NCBI GenBank assembly: GCA_900315875.1
Contig: ONAX01000005.1
Span: 1-45,539 of the forward strand
Source: an uncultured Eubacteriales bacterium
Lineage (GTDB): Bacteria; Bacillota; Clostridia; Oscillospirales; Acutalibacteraceae
Length of the DNA stretch: 45,539 nt
Direction of reading: 5' to 3'
In this document: piece after piece, positions 1 to 8,214 of the stretch
How the letters are laid out: the number at the start of each line of letters is the position of its first letter
Position numbering within the stretch: position 1 is the stretch's first letter
Position numbers and translations under genes: made by a program
Notes under the pieces: model-generated
Told to the model about the DNA's origin: nothing
Databases searched by the model: none
What the model saw: only the letters and a program-made list of their open reading frames with translations

Positions 1-100
1 CACCTCACGATGGACACCCTTGCCATCAGCTAACACTTCCTACTGCCAAGCGTGTAGCGGACTTTCACCGCCAAGTTACTGCCCATTTCGGGCAAACCAC
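1..100 (-). mobile_element. Group II intron, 5' end (partial)
   Basis: Read on the minus strand, the sequence from position 100 leftwards begins GTGGTTTGCCCG and continues with the AACTTGGCGGTGAAAGTCC-type domain I text seen at the 5' end of many bacterial group II introns in Clostridia. It runs off the left edge, so no maturase is visible. It starts three bases after the U-tract of the terminator at 104-141. Insertion just past a terminator hairpin is the known habit of class C introns. The intron identity rests on remembered similarity; the class is inferred from the insertion site and from domain V of the copy at the other window end. Confidence 0.72.
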
Positions 101-103
101 AGC

Positions 104-141
104 AAAAGCGCGGCACGGAAAAAGTTCCATGCCGCGCTTTT
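104..141 (-). terminator. Intrinsic terminator of the LRR surface-protein gene
   Basis: A 17-bp inverted repeat (104-120 pairs with 125-141, one G-T pair) closes a four-base loop. On the minus strand it ends in TTTT directly downstream of the stop codon at 144. It is also the apparent landing site of the group II intron. Confidence 0.85.
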
Positions 142-143
142 AA

Positions 144-2858
144 TTATTCTACTTCAAGCGTAAACAGCTTTTCTGCAGTTTCACCGCTGTAATCCTTTAC
201 TACAATTCTGATCTCGAATGTACCTGTAGACTTCGGTGTGATAAACGCATTTGTGGCAGTACCGAATTCCGTTCCAGTTACTCTCCACATTTTATTTCCG
301 GTTCTGCGATAGTAATATGCATAACGGTATGGTGTCGTTCCTCCGGATGCCTCACCAATAAGCTCTGCATGTGTGCCTGATGCCACTGTCTGAGCACCGA
401 GATGAGAATCATTTTCAAGAGGAAGTCCCGTATTGACGGATAGCTTATCAGATACGATAACCGAATATAACTTGCTGACAATCTCATCGTTTGCGTCCAT
501 TGCATCTATCTTGATATCATATTCACCTTCTGAAGTCGGCTTGAAGGATGCGCTCTTTGTTTCGGTAAATTCTGTTCCTATCCTTCTCCATACGCTTGAA
601 TTGTTGCGCTTATAGTAATACGCATATCTGACCGGAGCTTCTGCGCCCTCTGTACTGCCGTAAAAGTACAGTCTCTTTTTCGGCTGGATAATATCAGTGC
701 TAAGTGTGGATGTATTTTTAAATGCAGTCGAATTGCCTTCGACTATCGAAATATCAAAATCCTTTTCTGCAGTTTTTCCCAGACGGTCACGCACTACAAT
801 ACGGAACATGAATTCTCCGGCGGACTTCGGCGCCAGGAATACGGATGTATAGCTGCAGTTTTCACCGCCGAGAGTCAGCCAGTTTATTGCATTTTTACGC
901 TTGTAATAATATGTGTATGTAATATCTCCTGTGCCGCCCTGAGCGCTGCCGTTCAGGTAAATTCGTGAACCAACGGTGAGCTTGTACGCGTCTGCGTATG
1001 AATTATTGACGAGCGGCTCATCCGTTGCAACGAAAGCAAAGCCGTTATTCTGCGCATATTCCTGAGCTGTACTGTCGCAGGGAGCGGTTATTGTAAAGCC
1101 TTCTGTTGCTTCCCATATTTTGGATGAGGAATTATACATAAAGCCCAGGGAATGTCCGCCTATAGCAGTCGAAGCGGAGCGAAGTTTTGCTGATGTCATG
1201 TTTTTGCAGTTGACAAAGGCATTTGCCGAAATTGTCTGCAGTGTTTCCGGAAGGTCAACAGACTGCAGATGACTGCAGTAGAAAAATGCCTGATTTCCTA
1301 TGCTTTCAAGTCCTTCCGGAAGAGTCACGGAGGTTATATTACTGTAACTGAAGGCACTTTTTGCGATAGATTTCACACTGGCAGGTATATTCACAGTAAA
1401 GTTACCGGAGAATAAAAACAGCTTTTCCGGAATTTCCGTCAGCCCCTGCGGAAGCTTAACATATTCAAGGTTTGTGCAGTTTGCAAATGCCTGGCTTCCG
1501 ATTTTCTTAACGCTGTCGCCGACTACTATCGTTTTCAGATTTCCGCACTGCGAAAATGCTTCGCTGCCGATAGCTTCAACCGTATCCGGCACCGTAACGG
1601 AGGTAAGGTTCTGGCATCCGTAAAATGCGCGGTCACCAATTGCAGTCACGGTTGCAGGAATGCCCGTAACCTCATTGCGCGCAAACGGATAGGAAACAAG
1701 GGTTTTCTTTGCTTTATCGAGCAGCAGTCCGTTTTCGCTCGCGTACACTGCATTGCTTTCATCCACTGCATAGTTTTCAAGCCCTGAACGGTTAAACGCA
1801 GAACCCGAAATACTTGTCACGCTGCCGGGGATGGTAATATTTCTGAGCTTTTCGCAATTCATGAACGAATTATCGCCAATGCTTTCAACCTGGTCGGGTA
1901 AATCAATATCTGTCAGCTCGGTACACTGCGAAAAAGCATAGCTTCCGATATTTTTCAGGGTATCGGGCAGGTGTATCCCACGGGGACTATGTATTTTGCC
2001 CTCACTGTCTACCCATGTGAATATTTCATAGGAATAGTTCGCTGTATCCGGTCCTATGCTTGTAACAGTCTTGCCGTCAATTGTCCCGGGCACAAACACT
2101 TCATCGGCACTGCCGGTATATTTCGTGATTTCTATCGTGCCGTCGGTCAGGTCACGGTATTTGAAATTCATCTCATCGGTAGCACATGTATATATGACAG
2201 TAACAGCCTCTGACTGGAAAACTACAGTTGTATCGTAGTGTCTTACTGCCTGACCGTCTTCGACTGTATAATATACATTTGTGGTTGTGTTTGAATCAAT
2301 ATGCGTAATAATATGGCTTCCTGCATCAATCGGATCTTTTATATCAGAAATCTGCATTGTGCGGAAATTGTCCGCGGAAGTTTTAAAGCTGCCGTCATAG
2401 TCATAAAGCTCCTTGTTCTTCTCCTCAGTTACCGTTATATCCGGAAAATACTCCTGTGCAACCCTTGCAGCACTTTTCCAGTCGCTGTTCATGGAGGCAG
2501 CAAGTACAGCGTCTGAACAGAATTCCATTTTCAAATCGGTTAATTCTTCGTAAATATTCACATCAGAAACCAGATTATAAAAGCCCTTATCATTCATGCC
2601 ATTCAGGACAGTTCTCAGAATATTAAAAGAACCATCATCGCCGTGATTTATTGTAAAATCATCGGAATAAAGATACTTAATAACGGTATTGCCGCCGGAG
2701 ATTATCTCTCCTGCATATATAGTTGAAGTGCTTTTCAGTTCCTCCGTACAGGTAATGGAACCTACAGAAGTAGTCGCAAACACTGTCAGCGGTGCTATAG
2801 TCACAGCTATTGCAGCTGTCAGCGAAACGGCTATGGCGCGTCTGGCGGTTTGTTTCAT
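144..2858 (-). CDS. Secreted BspA-like leucine-rich-repeat surface protein
   Basis: 904 aa. Residues 1-28 form a Sec signal peptide (positive start, hydrophobic core, VFA cleavage region). Residues about 30-240 are unassigned. Residues about 240-610 hold LRR_5/BspA-type repeats with the recurring pattern IGxxAFxxCxxLxxVxLPxxV. The C-terminal third has three beta-rich repeats of about 95 aa, each with a YYYKR...W core and an FxPxSxGxFxIxIxVxD end, a layout common in Ruminococcus secreted proteins. No sortase motif, transmembrane tail or dockerin is visible, so the mode of surface retention is unclear. BspA-like proteins usually bind host or matrix ligands; the ligand here is unknown. An AGGAGG ribosome site precedes the ATG. 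A remnant of a related C-terminal repeat lies at 17444-17668. Confidence 0.88.
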   Translation of the reverse strand: MKQTARRAIAVSLTAAIAVTIAPLTVFATTSVGSITCTEELKSTSTIYAGEIISGGNTVIKYLYSDDFTINHGDDGSFNILRTVLNGMNDKGFYNLVSDVNIYEELTDLKMEFCSDAVLAASMNSDWKSAARVAQEYFPDITVTEEKNKELYDYDGSFKTSADNFRTMQISDIKDPIDAGSHIITHIDSNTTTNVYYTVEDGQAVRHYDTTVVFQSEAVTVIYTCATDEMNFKYRDLTDGTIEITKYTGSADEVFVPGTIDGKTVTSIGPDTANYSYEIFTWVDSEGKIHSPRGIHLPDTLKNIGSYAFSQCTELTDIDLPDQVESIGDNSFMNCEKLRNITIPGSVTSISGSAFNRSGLENYAVDESNAVYASENGLLLDKAKKTLVSYPFARNEVTGIPATVTAIGDRAFYGCQNLTSVTVPDTVEAIGSEAFSQCGNLKTIVVGDSVKKIGSQAFANCTNLEYVKLPQGLTEIPEKLFLFSGNFTVNIPASVKSIAKSAFSYSNITSVTLPEGLESIGNQAFFYCSHLQSVDLPETLQTISANAFVNCKNMTSAKLRSASTAIGGHSLGFMYNSSSKIWEATEGFTITAPCDSTAQEYAQNNGFAFVATDEPLVNNSYADAYKLTVGSRIYLNGSAQGGTGDITYTYYYKRKNAINWLTLGGENCSYTSVFLAPKSAGEFMFRIVVRDRLGKTAEKDFDISIVEGNSTAFKNTSTLSTDIIQPKKRLYFYGSTEGAEAPVRYAYYYKRNNSSVWRRIGTEFTETKSASFKPTSEGEYDIKIDAMDANDEIVSKLYSVIVSDKLSVNTGLPLENDSHLGAQTVASGTHAELIGEASGGTTPYRYAYYYRRTGNKMWRVTGTEFGTATNAFITPKSTGTFEIRIVVKDYSGETAEKLFTLEVE

Positions 2859-2960
2859 GTCAATTCCTCCTTAAAAATCATGTAAGCATACTTATCAGGA
2901 TAAGCAGAACCACTTAATAATACGATTGTAATTATTTTACCACATAACCATAACAAATAC

Positions 2961-3008
2961 AATGCACTACAGGAAATAAAAGAGAATGCACTACAGGAAA
3001 TAAAAGAG
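2961..3008. repeat. Perfect 24-bp tandem direct repeat in a divergent promoter region
   Basis: Two identical adjacent 24-bp copies (2961-2984 and 2985-3008) contain the core ATGCACTACAGG. They lie in the 550-bp AT-rich gap between the divergent LRR gene and ymdB. Related ATGCA words recur further right (about 3170-3195). Their position suggests a regulator site, but no regulator is identified. The rest of 2859-3290 has no convincing ORF. Confidence 0.6.
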
Positions 3009-3295
3009 TACATTATGTATAAACAGAGTCAGTATAATATATCGCAGCATATGCCTGGGACCAGTTCTGCTGTGCCGCTCGGGATTTGTGACGGAATTTT
3101 TCCCGTAAACAACCAGCCGTCCGATTAATCATTGTATTTTTGTAAGATATTGATTTTTTGCATCAGAAATGCAATAAAATGCACAAGTATGCATTATATA
3201 TATCCCCGATGATATTTTGAAACATTAGTATATTACAGAATTATGTTTAAAATTTGTATAAATCGGAGAAAATCTCAATTTATTACAAATATTTC

Positions 3296-3324
3296 TTGAC
3301 ATTTTGTTGAAAAGAGAATAAAAT
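3296..3324 (+). promoter_or_regulatory. Sigma-A promoter of ymdB
   Basis: TTGACA at 3296-3301, a 17-bp spacer, and TAAAAT at 3319-3324, about 85 bp before the GTG start. Confidence 0.8.
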
Positions 3325-3407
3325 ATAGTTTGTGCGATATTATAAGAAATTTACAATTTTGCCGCTGCGGAATTTATAGCGGCAATGATACAGACAGGAG
3401 TTTAAAT

Positions 3408-4178
3408 GTGAAAATACTTGCAATAGGCGATATCGTCGGCTCGGTTGGCTGTCGTTTTCTGAGGAAAAAACTTCCTTCTCTGAAAAAGAGCCTCGGCATA
3501 GATCTTGTTATCGCCAACGGTGAGAATTCGGCTGACGGCAACGGCATTACCCCGTCCTCGGCGGATTATATATTCTCAAGCGGCGTCGACGTTATCACGG
3601 GCGGCAATCACAGCTTCCGCAGAAAGGAAAGCTACGCCTATTATGACCAATCCCCTTTTCTTCTGCGGCCTGCCAATTTTCCCGAGGGAACAACCCCCGG
3701 AAACGGCACCGCCGTATACGATTTCGGCAGAGTACGCGTCGGAATTATAAATCTCATGGGCACTATGTTCATGGAAAGCCTCGACGATCCATTCCGCAAG
3801 GCGGACAAGCTTATATCAGAGCTTGGGACAAAAATAACCATTGTCGATTTTCACGCAGAGGCAACCGCCGAAAAGCTTGCCCTTGCATATTACCTTGACG
3901 GCAGGGTCAGTGCGATTTTCGGCACACATACCCACGTCCAGACTGCGGATGAGCAGATTCTGAAAAACGGAACCGGATGCATCACGGACGTAGGCATGAC
4001 CGGAACGATTAACTCTGTTCTGGGCGTTATGCCGGAGCTTGCCATCAAAAAATTCAGAGACCGGCTGCCGGTAAGGTTCGATCTGGCTTCCGGTGCGTGC
4101 CGCATGGACTGCATTCTTTTTGATATTGACGAAAAGACGGGCAGCACGGTATCAGTTAAAAGAATGGAAATACGATAA
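3408..4178 (+). CDS. ymdB: YmdB-family metallophosphoesterase (2',3'-cyclic-nucleotide phosphodiesterase)
   Basis: 256 aa, close to the usual ~264. The family (TIGR00282) is a dinuclear-metal phosphoesterase; Bacillus YmdB hydrolyses 2',3'-cyclic nucleotides and influences sporulation, biofilm and motility decisions. Visible motifs are GDIVG (Asp8), NGENS, GGNHS and GTHTHVQ, which supply the metal ligands, plus the TDVGMTG segment. The start is the GTG at 3408, with an AGGAG site 7-8 bases upstream. The frame stays open upstream to 3330, but that start has no ribosome site and would add residues the family lacks. spoVS follows, a pairing commonly conserved in Firmicutes. Confidence 0.92.
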   Translation: MKILAIGDIVGSVGCRFLRKKLPSLKKSLGIDLVIANGENSADGNGITPSSADYIFSSGVDVITGGNHSFRRKESYAYYDQSPFLLRPANFPEGTTPGNGTAVYDFGRVRVGIINLMGTMFMESLDDPFRKADKLISELGTKITIVDFHAEATAEKLALAYYLDGRVSAIFGTHTHVQTADEQILKNGTGCITDVGMTGTINSVLGVMPELAIKKFRDRLPVRFDLASGACRMDCILFDIDEKTGSTVSVKRMEIR

Positions 4179-4326
4179 ATCCTTTTTACAAGGGATTTTT
4201 CCTATAAAACGCTTGATTATTCTTTGCAGCTTGAAAACAAAGCTGACCTGACGGCGCAAAGTCCCTTTACGGGCTTAAAAACTGCATCGTTTTTGATTTT
4301 TTCCTTAAATTAAACGATTTCGCCGC

Positions 4327-4355
4327 TTGAATATGGCTGAACATTATGCTATTAT
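4327..4355 (+). promoter_or_regulatory. Promoter of spoVS
   Basis: TTGAAT at 4327-4332, a 17-bp spacer, and TATTAT at 4350-4355, about 85 bp before the spoVS ATG. spoVS can therefore be expressed apart from ymdB. The upstream gap (4179-4326) holds a weak AAATCC/GGATTT hairpin after ymdB and no ORF. Confidence 0.65.
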
Positions 4356-4441
4356 AGTAGTATCATCTTCAAATGTTCCGATCGAGCAGAGAATAATGCA
4401 GCCGAGCGTGTCAAATAATATTTCAGGAGGACACTAAGCTA

Positions 4442-4702
4442 ATGGAAATTTTGAAGGTCTCATCCAAATCCTCTCCGAATTCTGTTGCCGGAGCAATTGC
4501 CGGCGTTATCAGAGATTACGGATGCGTAGAGATCCAGGCAGTCGGTGCAGGAGCAACTAACCAGGCTCTGAAATCGGTTGCGGTTGCAAGAGGTTATCTC
4601 GCCCCGATGGGAATTGATCTGGTGTGTATTCCGGCATTTACAACAATCGAAATAGACAGCGTGGAACGCACAGCTATGAAGCTTATAGTTGAAACCAGAT
4701 AA
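4442..4702 (+). CDS. spoVS: Stage V sporulation protein S
   Basis: 86 aa, full length. SpoVS is a small Alba-like alpha/beta protein required in Bacillus for progression past stage V and coat assembly. The sequence has the family hallmarks: MEILKVSSKSSPNSVAGAIAG at the start, then the VEIQAVGAGATNQALKSVA core and a C-terminal IDLVCIPAFTTIEI strand. An AGGAGG site lies about 10 bases before the ATG. It has its own promoter and sits 22 bp before fakA. Confidence 0.95.
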   Translation: MEILKVSSKSSPNSVAGAIAGVIRDYGCVEIQAVGAGATNQALKSVAVARGYLAPMGIDLVCIPAFTTIEIDSVERTAMKLIVETR

Positions 4703-4724
4703 AATCTTTTAAGGAAGTGCTAAC

Positions 4725-6425
4725 ATGATAAACGGCTCAAGCTTCAGAAATGCGCTTATTTCGGGCGCAAACAACATCTCATCACACAAATCAGAAATCA
4801 ACGCATTAAACATCTTCCCCGTGCCTGACGGAGATACAGGTACAAACATGTCAATGACCATTGAAGCAGCTGTTGCAGCCCTGGAGGACAACAAGTCCGA
4901 AAGCATTGCAGAGGTTGCCTCTGCTGCCGCTTCCGCTATGCTCAAGGGTGCAAGAGGTAATTCCGGCGTTATCCTTTCACTGCTGTTCAGAGGTTTCTCA
5001 AACGGTCTGAAGGAACGCACCGAAATAGACGGAAAGTCTCTTGTTTCCGCATTCCATGTAGGCGTTGAAACAGCATACAAGGCTGTTATGAATCCTACTG
5101 AGGGCACAATCCTTACCGTTGCAAGAATGGCTGCCGTAGTTGGCAGAACTGCTGCTGATGCAGACAGCGATCCGATTATTGTATTCGGCGCTATGTGCTC
5201 ATCCGCGGAGGACGCACTTGAAAAAACACCCGAAATGCTCCCCGTGCTGAAAAAGGCCGGAGTCGTTGATGCAGGCGGAAAGGGCCTTTGCATGATCCTC
5301 GAGGGCATGCTTTCATATCTGCGCGACGGCGTTATGATCAGCCCGGCAGTTGTTGAGGAGCCTGTAAATACCGCTGTTGCAGCACAGATCGCTGCAAGCG
5401 ACGAATTCTTCCGCAATGCCGCAGCAGAATTTGACAGCGACATCCGCTTCACCTACTGCACTGAATTCATTATCGGCAAGGCATCCGAGCTTACAAAGAA
5501 CCCCTCACAGCTTCGCACCTTCCTTGAAGGCATCGGCGACTGCGTTGTTGTCGCAGAGGACGACGACATCATAAAGGTTCACGTTCACACAGAGAATCCC
5601 GGAAAAGCGCTGGAGGAAGCACTTACCTTCGGTCAGCTTCTTACTGTAAAGATAGAAAACATGAAGGAGCAGCACAGAAAGGCTGCCGAAAAGCTCGAAA
5701 AGCAGAAGGCTGCTGCACTTGAGCAGCAGAAAAAGAAAGAGAAAATGCGTCCCGTCGAGCCGGAGAACGAGTGCGGTTTTGTTGCCGTTGCAAGCGGCGC
5801 AGGTCTTACCGCTGTGTTCAACGATCTCGGATGTGACCACATCGTCAGCGGCGGTCAGAGCATGAACCCCAGCACGGAGGATATTTACCAGGCTGTAATG
5901 GCTACCCCTGCGAAAAACGTATTTGTATTCCCGAACAACAAAAACATTATCCTTGCCGCAGAGCAGGTAATTCCGCTCGTAACGGACAGGAAGGTTATTA
6001 TAATCCCCACCAAGACAATTCCCCAGGGTCTTGTCGCAATGCTTTCATATGCTGCGGATTCGACTCCGGAGCTGAATGCGGAATATATGATATCCGCTAT
6101 TTCAAACGTTTCCACCGGTCAGGTAACATATGCCGCAAGAAATTCAGAATTCGGCATGACCAAGATCAGGGAAGGCGACATAATCGCCCTGAACAACGGC
6201 AAGCTTACCCACAAGGAAAAGGATCCTGTAAAGGCAGTCGTTAAGCTTGCACGCGATATGATAGACAAGAACAGCACTTATGTCAGCCTTATTTACGGCG
6301 AAGGCATTACTCAGGCACAGGCTGATTCCGCACTTGAATCTATCAGATCAAAGGCACCGAACGTCGAGATCACTCTCATCGACGGCGGCCAGCCCATCTA
6401 CTATTTCATTCTTTCTGTTGAGTAA
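4725..6425 (+). CDS. fakA: Fatty acid kinase catalytic subunit FakA (DAK2/DhaL domain, YloV family)
   Basis: 566 aa. FakA phosphorylates fatty acids carried by DegV-type FakB proteins, so exogenous fatty acids can enter phospholipid synthesis. Residues about 10-200 form the DhaL ATP-binding domain with the NIFPVPDGDTGTNM metal-binding aspartates and the GARGNSGVILS loop. A middle domain with DDDIIKVHVHTENPG follows. The C-terminal third (FVFPNNKNI, IIPTKTIPQGL) is the FakA C-terminal domain. A Lys/Glu/Gln-rich linker lies at about 305-345. The AAGGAAG site suits the ATG. Only 22 bp separates it from spoVS, so read-through from the spoVS promoter is likely. No fakB is in the window. Confidence 0.92.
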   Translation: MINGSSFRNALISGANNISSHKSEINALNIFPVPDGDTGTNMSMTIEAAVAALEDNKSESIAEVASAAASAMLKGARGNSGVILSLLFRGFSNGLKERTEIDGKSLVSAFHVGVETAYKAVMNPTEGTILTVARMAAVVGRTAADADSDPIIVFGAMCSSAEDALEKTPEMLPVLKKAGVVDAGGKGLCMILEGMLSYLRDGVMISPAVVEEPVNTAVAAQIAASDEFFRNAAAEFDSDIRFTYCTEFIIGKASELTKNPSQLRTFLEGIGDCVVVAEDDDIIKVHVHTENPGKALEEALTFGQLLTVKIENMKEQHRKAAEKLEKQKAAALEQQKKKEKMRPVEPENECGFVAVASGAGLTAVFNDLGCDHIVSGGQSMNPSTEDIYQAVMATPAKNVFVFPNNKNIILAAEQVIPLVTDRKVIIIPTKTIPQGLVAMLSYAADSTPELNAEYMISAISNVSTGQVTYAARNSEFGMTKIREGDIIALNNGKLTHKEKDPVKAVVKLARDMIDKNSTYVSLIYGEGITQAQADSALESIRSKAPNVEITLIDGGQPIYYFILSVE

Positions 6426-6459
6426 TCACAGCTCACAGAGCGAAGTCAAAACCGGACGG

Positions 6460-6493
6460 CCGGGGAATGCAGAAATATTCGGCAATTCCCCGG
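6460..6493 (+). terminator. Intrinsic terminator after fakA
   Basis: CCGGGGAAT (6460-6468) pairs with ATTCCCCGG (6485-6493), followed by CTTTTGTTATT. It ends the ymdB/spoVS/fakA run. The remaining gap to 6704 is AT-rich with no supported gene. Confidence 0.85.
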
Positions 6494-6704
6494 CTTTTGT
6501 TATTACCCCGGACAAACATCGGCTTACGGCAGATTCAGCCGCGTATTTTTTCGGACTGATTCTTGTTGTGCCGAGATAACAATTCCCACGGAAAAACGGT
6601 CACAAAATTAACATGTAATAGCTTTATTTTCGGATACAGAATAATAATTCACATATCAAGTCGTAATATGATAAATGAGAAAAACACTGAGGGAGGCAAT
6701 ATCT

Positions 6705-7649
6705 ATGCATTATATATTAAACGGAAAAGAGCTGTCCTGCTGCGCGGTCGGCACCTGGGCATGGGGCACCGGCGCAAACGGCTCTAAAATAGTTTTCGGC
6801 AACAAACCGGACGAAACCAGGCTTTCCGAAACATTTTCAACAGCCACTGACCTTGGATTCTGTCTTTGGGACACTGCCGAGGTTTACGGTGCAGGTACAT
6901 CGGAAGCTCTGCTCGGAAAGCTTATCGCAGAACGCAGCGCCGATGTTATTCTTTCCACGAAGCACCTCCCTGCATCCCGCTACAAAAAGGGAGAATGCCG
7001 CCGCGCACTCGAAGGCAGTCTGAAAAGACTCCGCCGCGACAGCATTGATATTTACTGGCTTCATTCCCCCAAAAATATAGAGCAGAATATGGCAGAGCTT
7101 GCATTCCTGCAAAACGAAGGTCTTGTGCGCAGCATAGGTCTTTCGAACGGTTCAGTATATGACATACGACTTGCCGATATTGTCCTGCGCGAAAACGGAG
7201 CAAGCCTTGCAGCAATTCAGAATCATTTCAGCCTGCTGTCTATTGAGCGCGAATCGAAGGTTCTGACCTACTGCAAAAAGCACGACATTACATTTTTCGG
7301 ATACATGATACTGGAGCAGGGCGCGCTGACCGGAAAGTACGACGAAAACCATCCATTCCCGGCATTTTCGGTGCGCAGCATGAGCTTCAGCCGCAGCAAA
7401 TTCCGCAAGATAGCGCCGCTTATTGCTGAAATGAAAAAACTCGGAGAACACTACGGCGTTGACACCTCACAGATAGCAATTGCATGGGCTGTTGCCAAGG
7501 GCGTTGTGCCGATCATTGGTCTTACAAAGCCGGAACAGGCTGTTTCCCTTGCACAGGGAATGAATGTCAATCTGAGCAGCGAGGAAGCCGATAAGCTCGA
7601 AAGACTCGCGCTTGACTGCGGTGTTACCTGCAAGGGCTTCTGGGAATAA
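6705..7649 (+). CDS. Aldo/keto reductase
   Basis: 314 aa, the normal length for the family. These NAD(P)H-dependent oxidoreductases reduce aldehydes and ketones to alcohols. The catalytic tetrad is visible: Asp and Tyr in DTAEVYG, Lys in LSTKHL and His in YWLHSP. Cofactor-binding regions include the SIGLSN segment and the C-terminal VPIIGLTKPEQ. The start at 6705 has GGGAGG upstream; an in-frame ATG 30 bp earlier lacks a ribosome site. The physiological substrate cannot be told from the sequence. Confidence 0.88.
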   Translation: MHYILNGKELSCCAVGTWAWGTGANGSKIVFGNKPDETRLSETFSTATDLGFCLWDTAEVYGAGTSEALLGKLIAERSADVILSTKHLPASRYKKGECRRALEGSLKRLRRDSIDIYWLHSPKNIEQNMAELAFLQNEGLVRSIGLSNGSVYDIRLADIVLRENGASLAAIQNHFSLLSIERESKVLTYCKKHDITFFGYMILEQGALTGKYDENHPFPAFSVRSMSFSRSKFRKIAPLIAEMKKLGEHYGVDTSQIAIAWAVAKGVVPIIGLTKPEQAVSLAQGMNVNLSSEEADKLERLALDCGVTCKGFWE

Positions 7650-7661
7650 AATATAAAGCAA

Positions 7662-7693
7662 AAACTCCGCCGGACAGATGACCGACGGAGTTT
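7662..7693. terminator. Bidirectional terminator between the aldo/keto reductase and ilvN
   Basis: AAACTCCGCCGG (7662-7673) pairs with CCGACGGAGTTT (7682-7693) with one mismatch. A-rich sequence on one side and T-rich on the other lets it serve both convergent transcripts. Confidence 0.8.
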
Positions 7694-7708
7694 ATTATTT
7701 CTGCTGGA

Positions 7709-8209
7709 TTATTCTTCGTTAAGGCACTTGTCGCCGTATTCCAGTGCGGCAATACCTGTGCGTGCCATTTCCATAATGCCGAAGGGGGAAAGCTCTGAAA
7801 CGAGAGTATCGATATCTCCCGGGCTGCCGCTTGCGCGGAAGGTCATGGAGTTTTCTCCGAGATTTACTAGGGAAGCGTGATATTTGGAGGTTACTCCCAG
7901 AATATCGCTTGTATCGCTGTCGCCTATTCTGACCTTTATAAGCATAAGCTCGCTTGCAACAGAAGCACCCTCGGGCATTACCTCAGCCTTCTTCACGTCT
8001 ACGATCTTCATAATCTGGTTTATGAACTGCTCAACATCATCGTCGCTGCCCTGAAGACGTATTGTCATTCTTGAGTAGCCCTCAACCGCAGCCGGGCTGA
8101 CAGTCAGGCTGTCTATATTGAAGCCTCTTCTGGAGATAAGGCTTGTCACCCTCAGCAGGACACCGGGATGGTTGTGAACAAAAAGTCCGATTATCTGCTT
8201 GTTTTCCAT
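7709..8209 (-). CDS. ilvN: Acetolactate synthase small (regulatory) subunit
   Basis: 166 aa. The N-terminal ACT domain (IIGLFVHNHPGVLLRVTSLISRRGFNIDSL) binds valine for feedback inhibition; a C-terminal ALS_ss_C domain follows. It associates with IlvB, encoded immediately upstream. The ATG at 8209 is chosen because GGAG lies 8 bases before it; an in-frame GTG at 8218 overlaps the ilvB stop (GTGA) but sits on top of the ribosome site. The coupling implies matched synthesis of the two subunits from one mRNA under T-box control. Also called ilvH in some genomes. Confidence 0.93.
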   Translation of the reverse strand: MENKQIIGLFVHNHPGVLLRVTSLISRRGFNIDSLTVSPAAVEGYSRMTIRLQGSDDDVEQFINQIMKIVDVKKAEVMPEGASVASELMLIKVRIGDSDTSDILGVTSKYHASLVNLGENSMTFRASGSPGDIDTLVSELSPFGIMEMARTGIAALEYGDKCLNEE

Positions 8210-8214
8210 TTCAC

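Noticed and set aside
4220-4320. GEMM-like (c-di-GMP riboswitch) text before spoVS: a GCGCAAAG word after a GAAA-containing hairpin, then GGGCTTAAA
   Set aside because: The second aptamer stem with its tetraloop receptor is missing, the promoter assigned to spoVS lies downstream of it, and no expression-platform terminator is evident.
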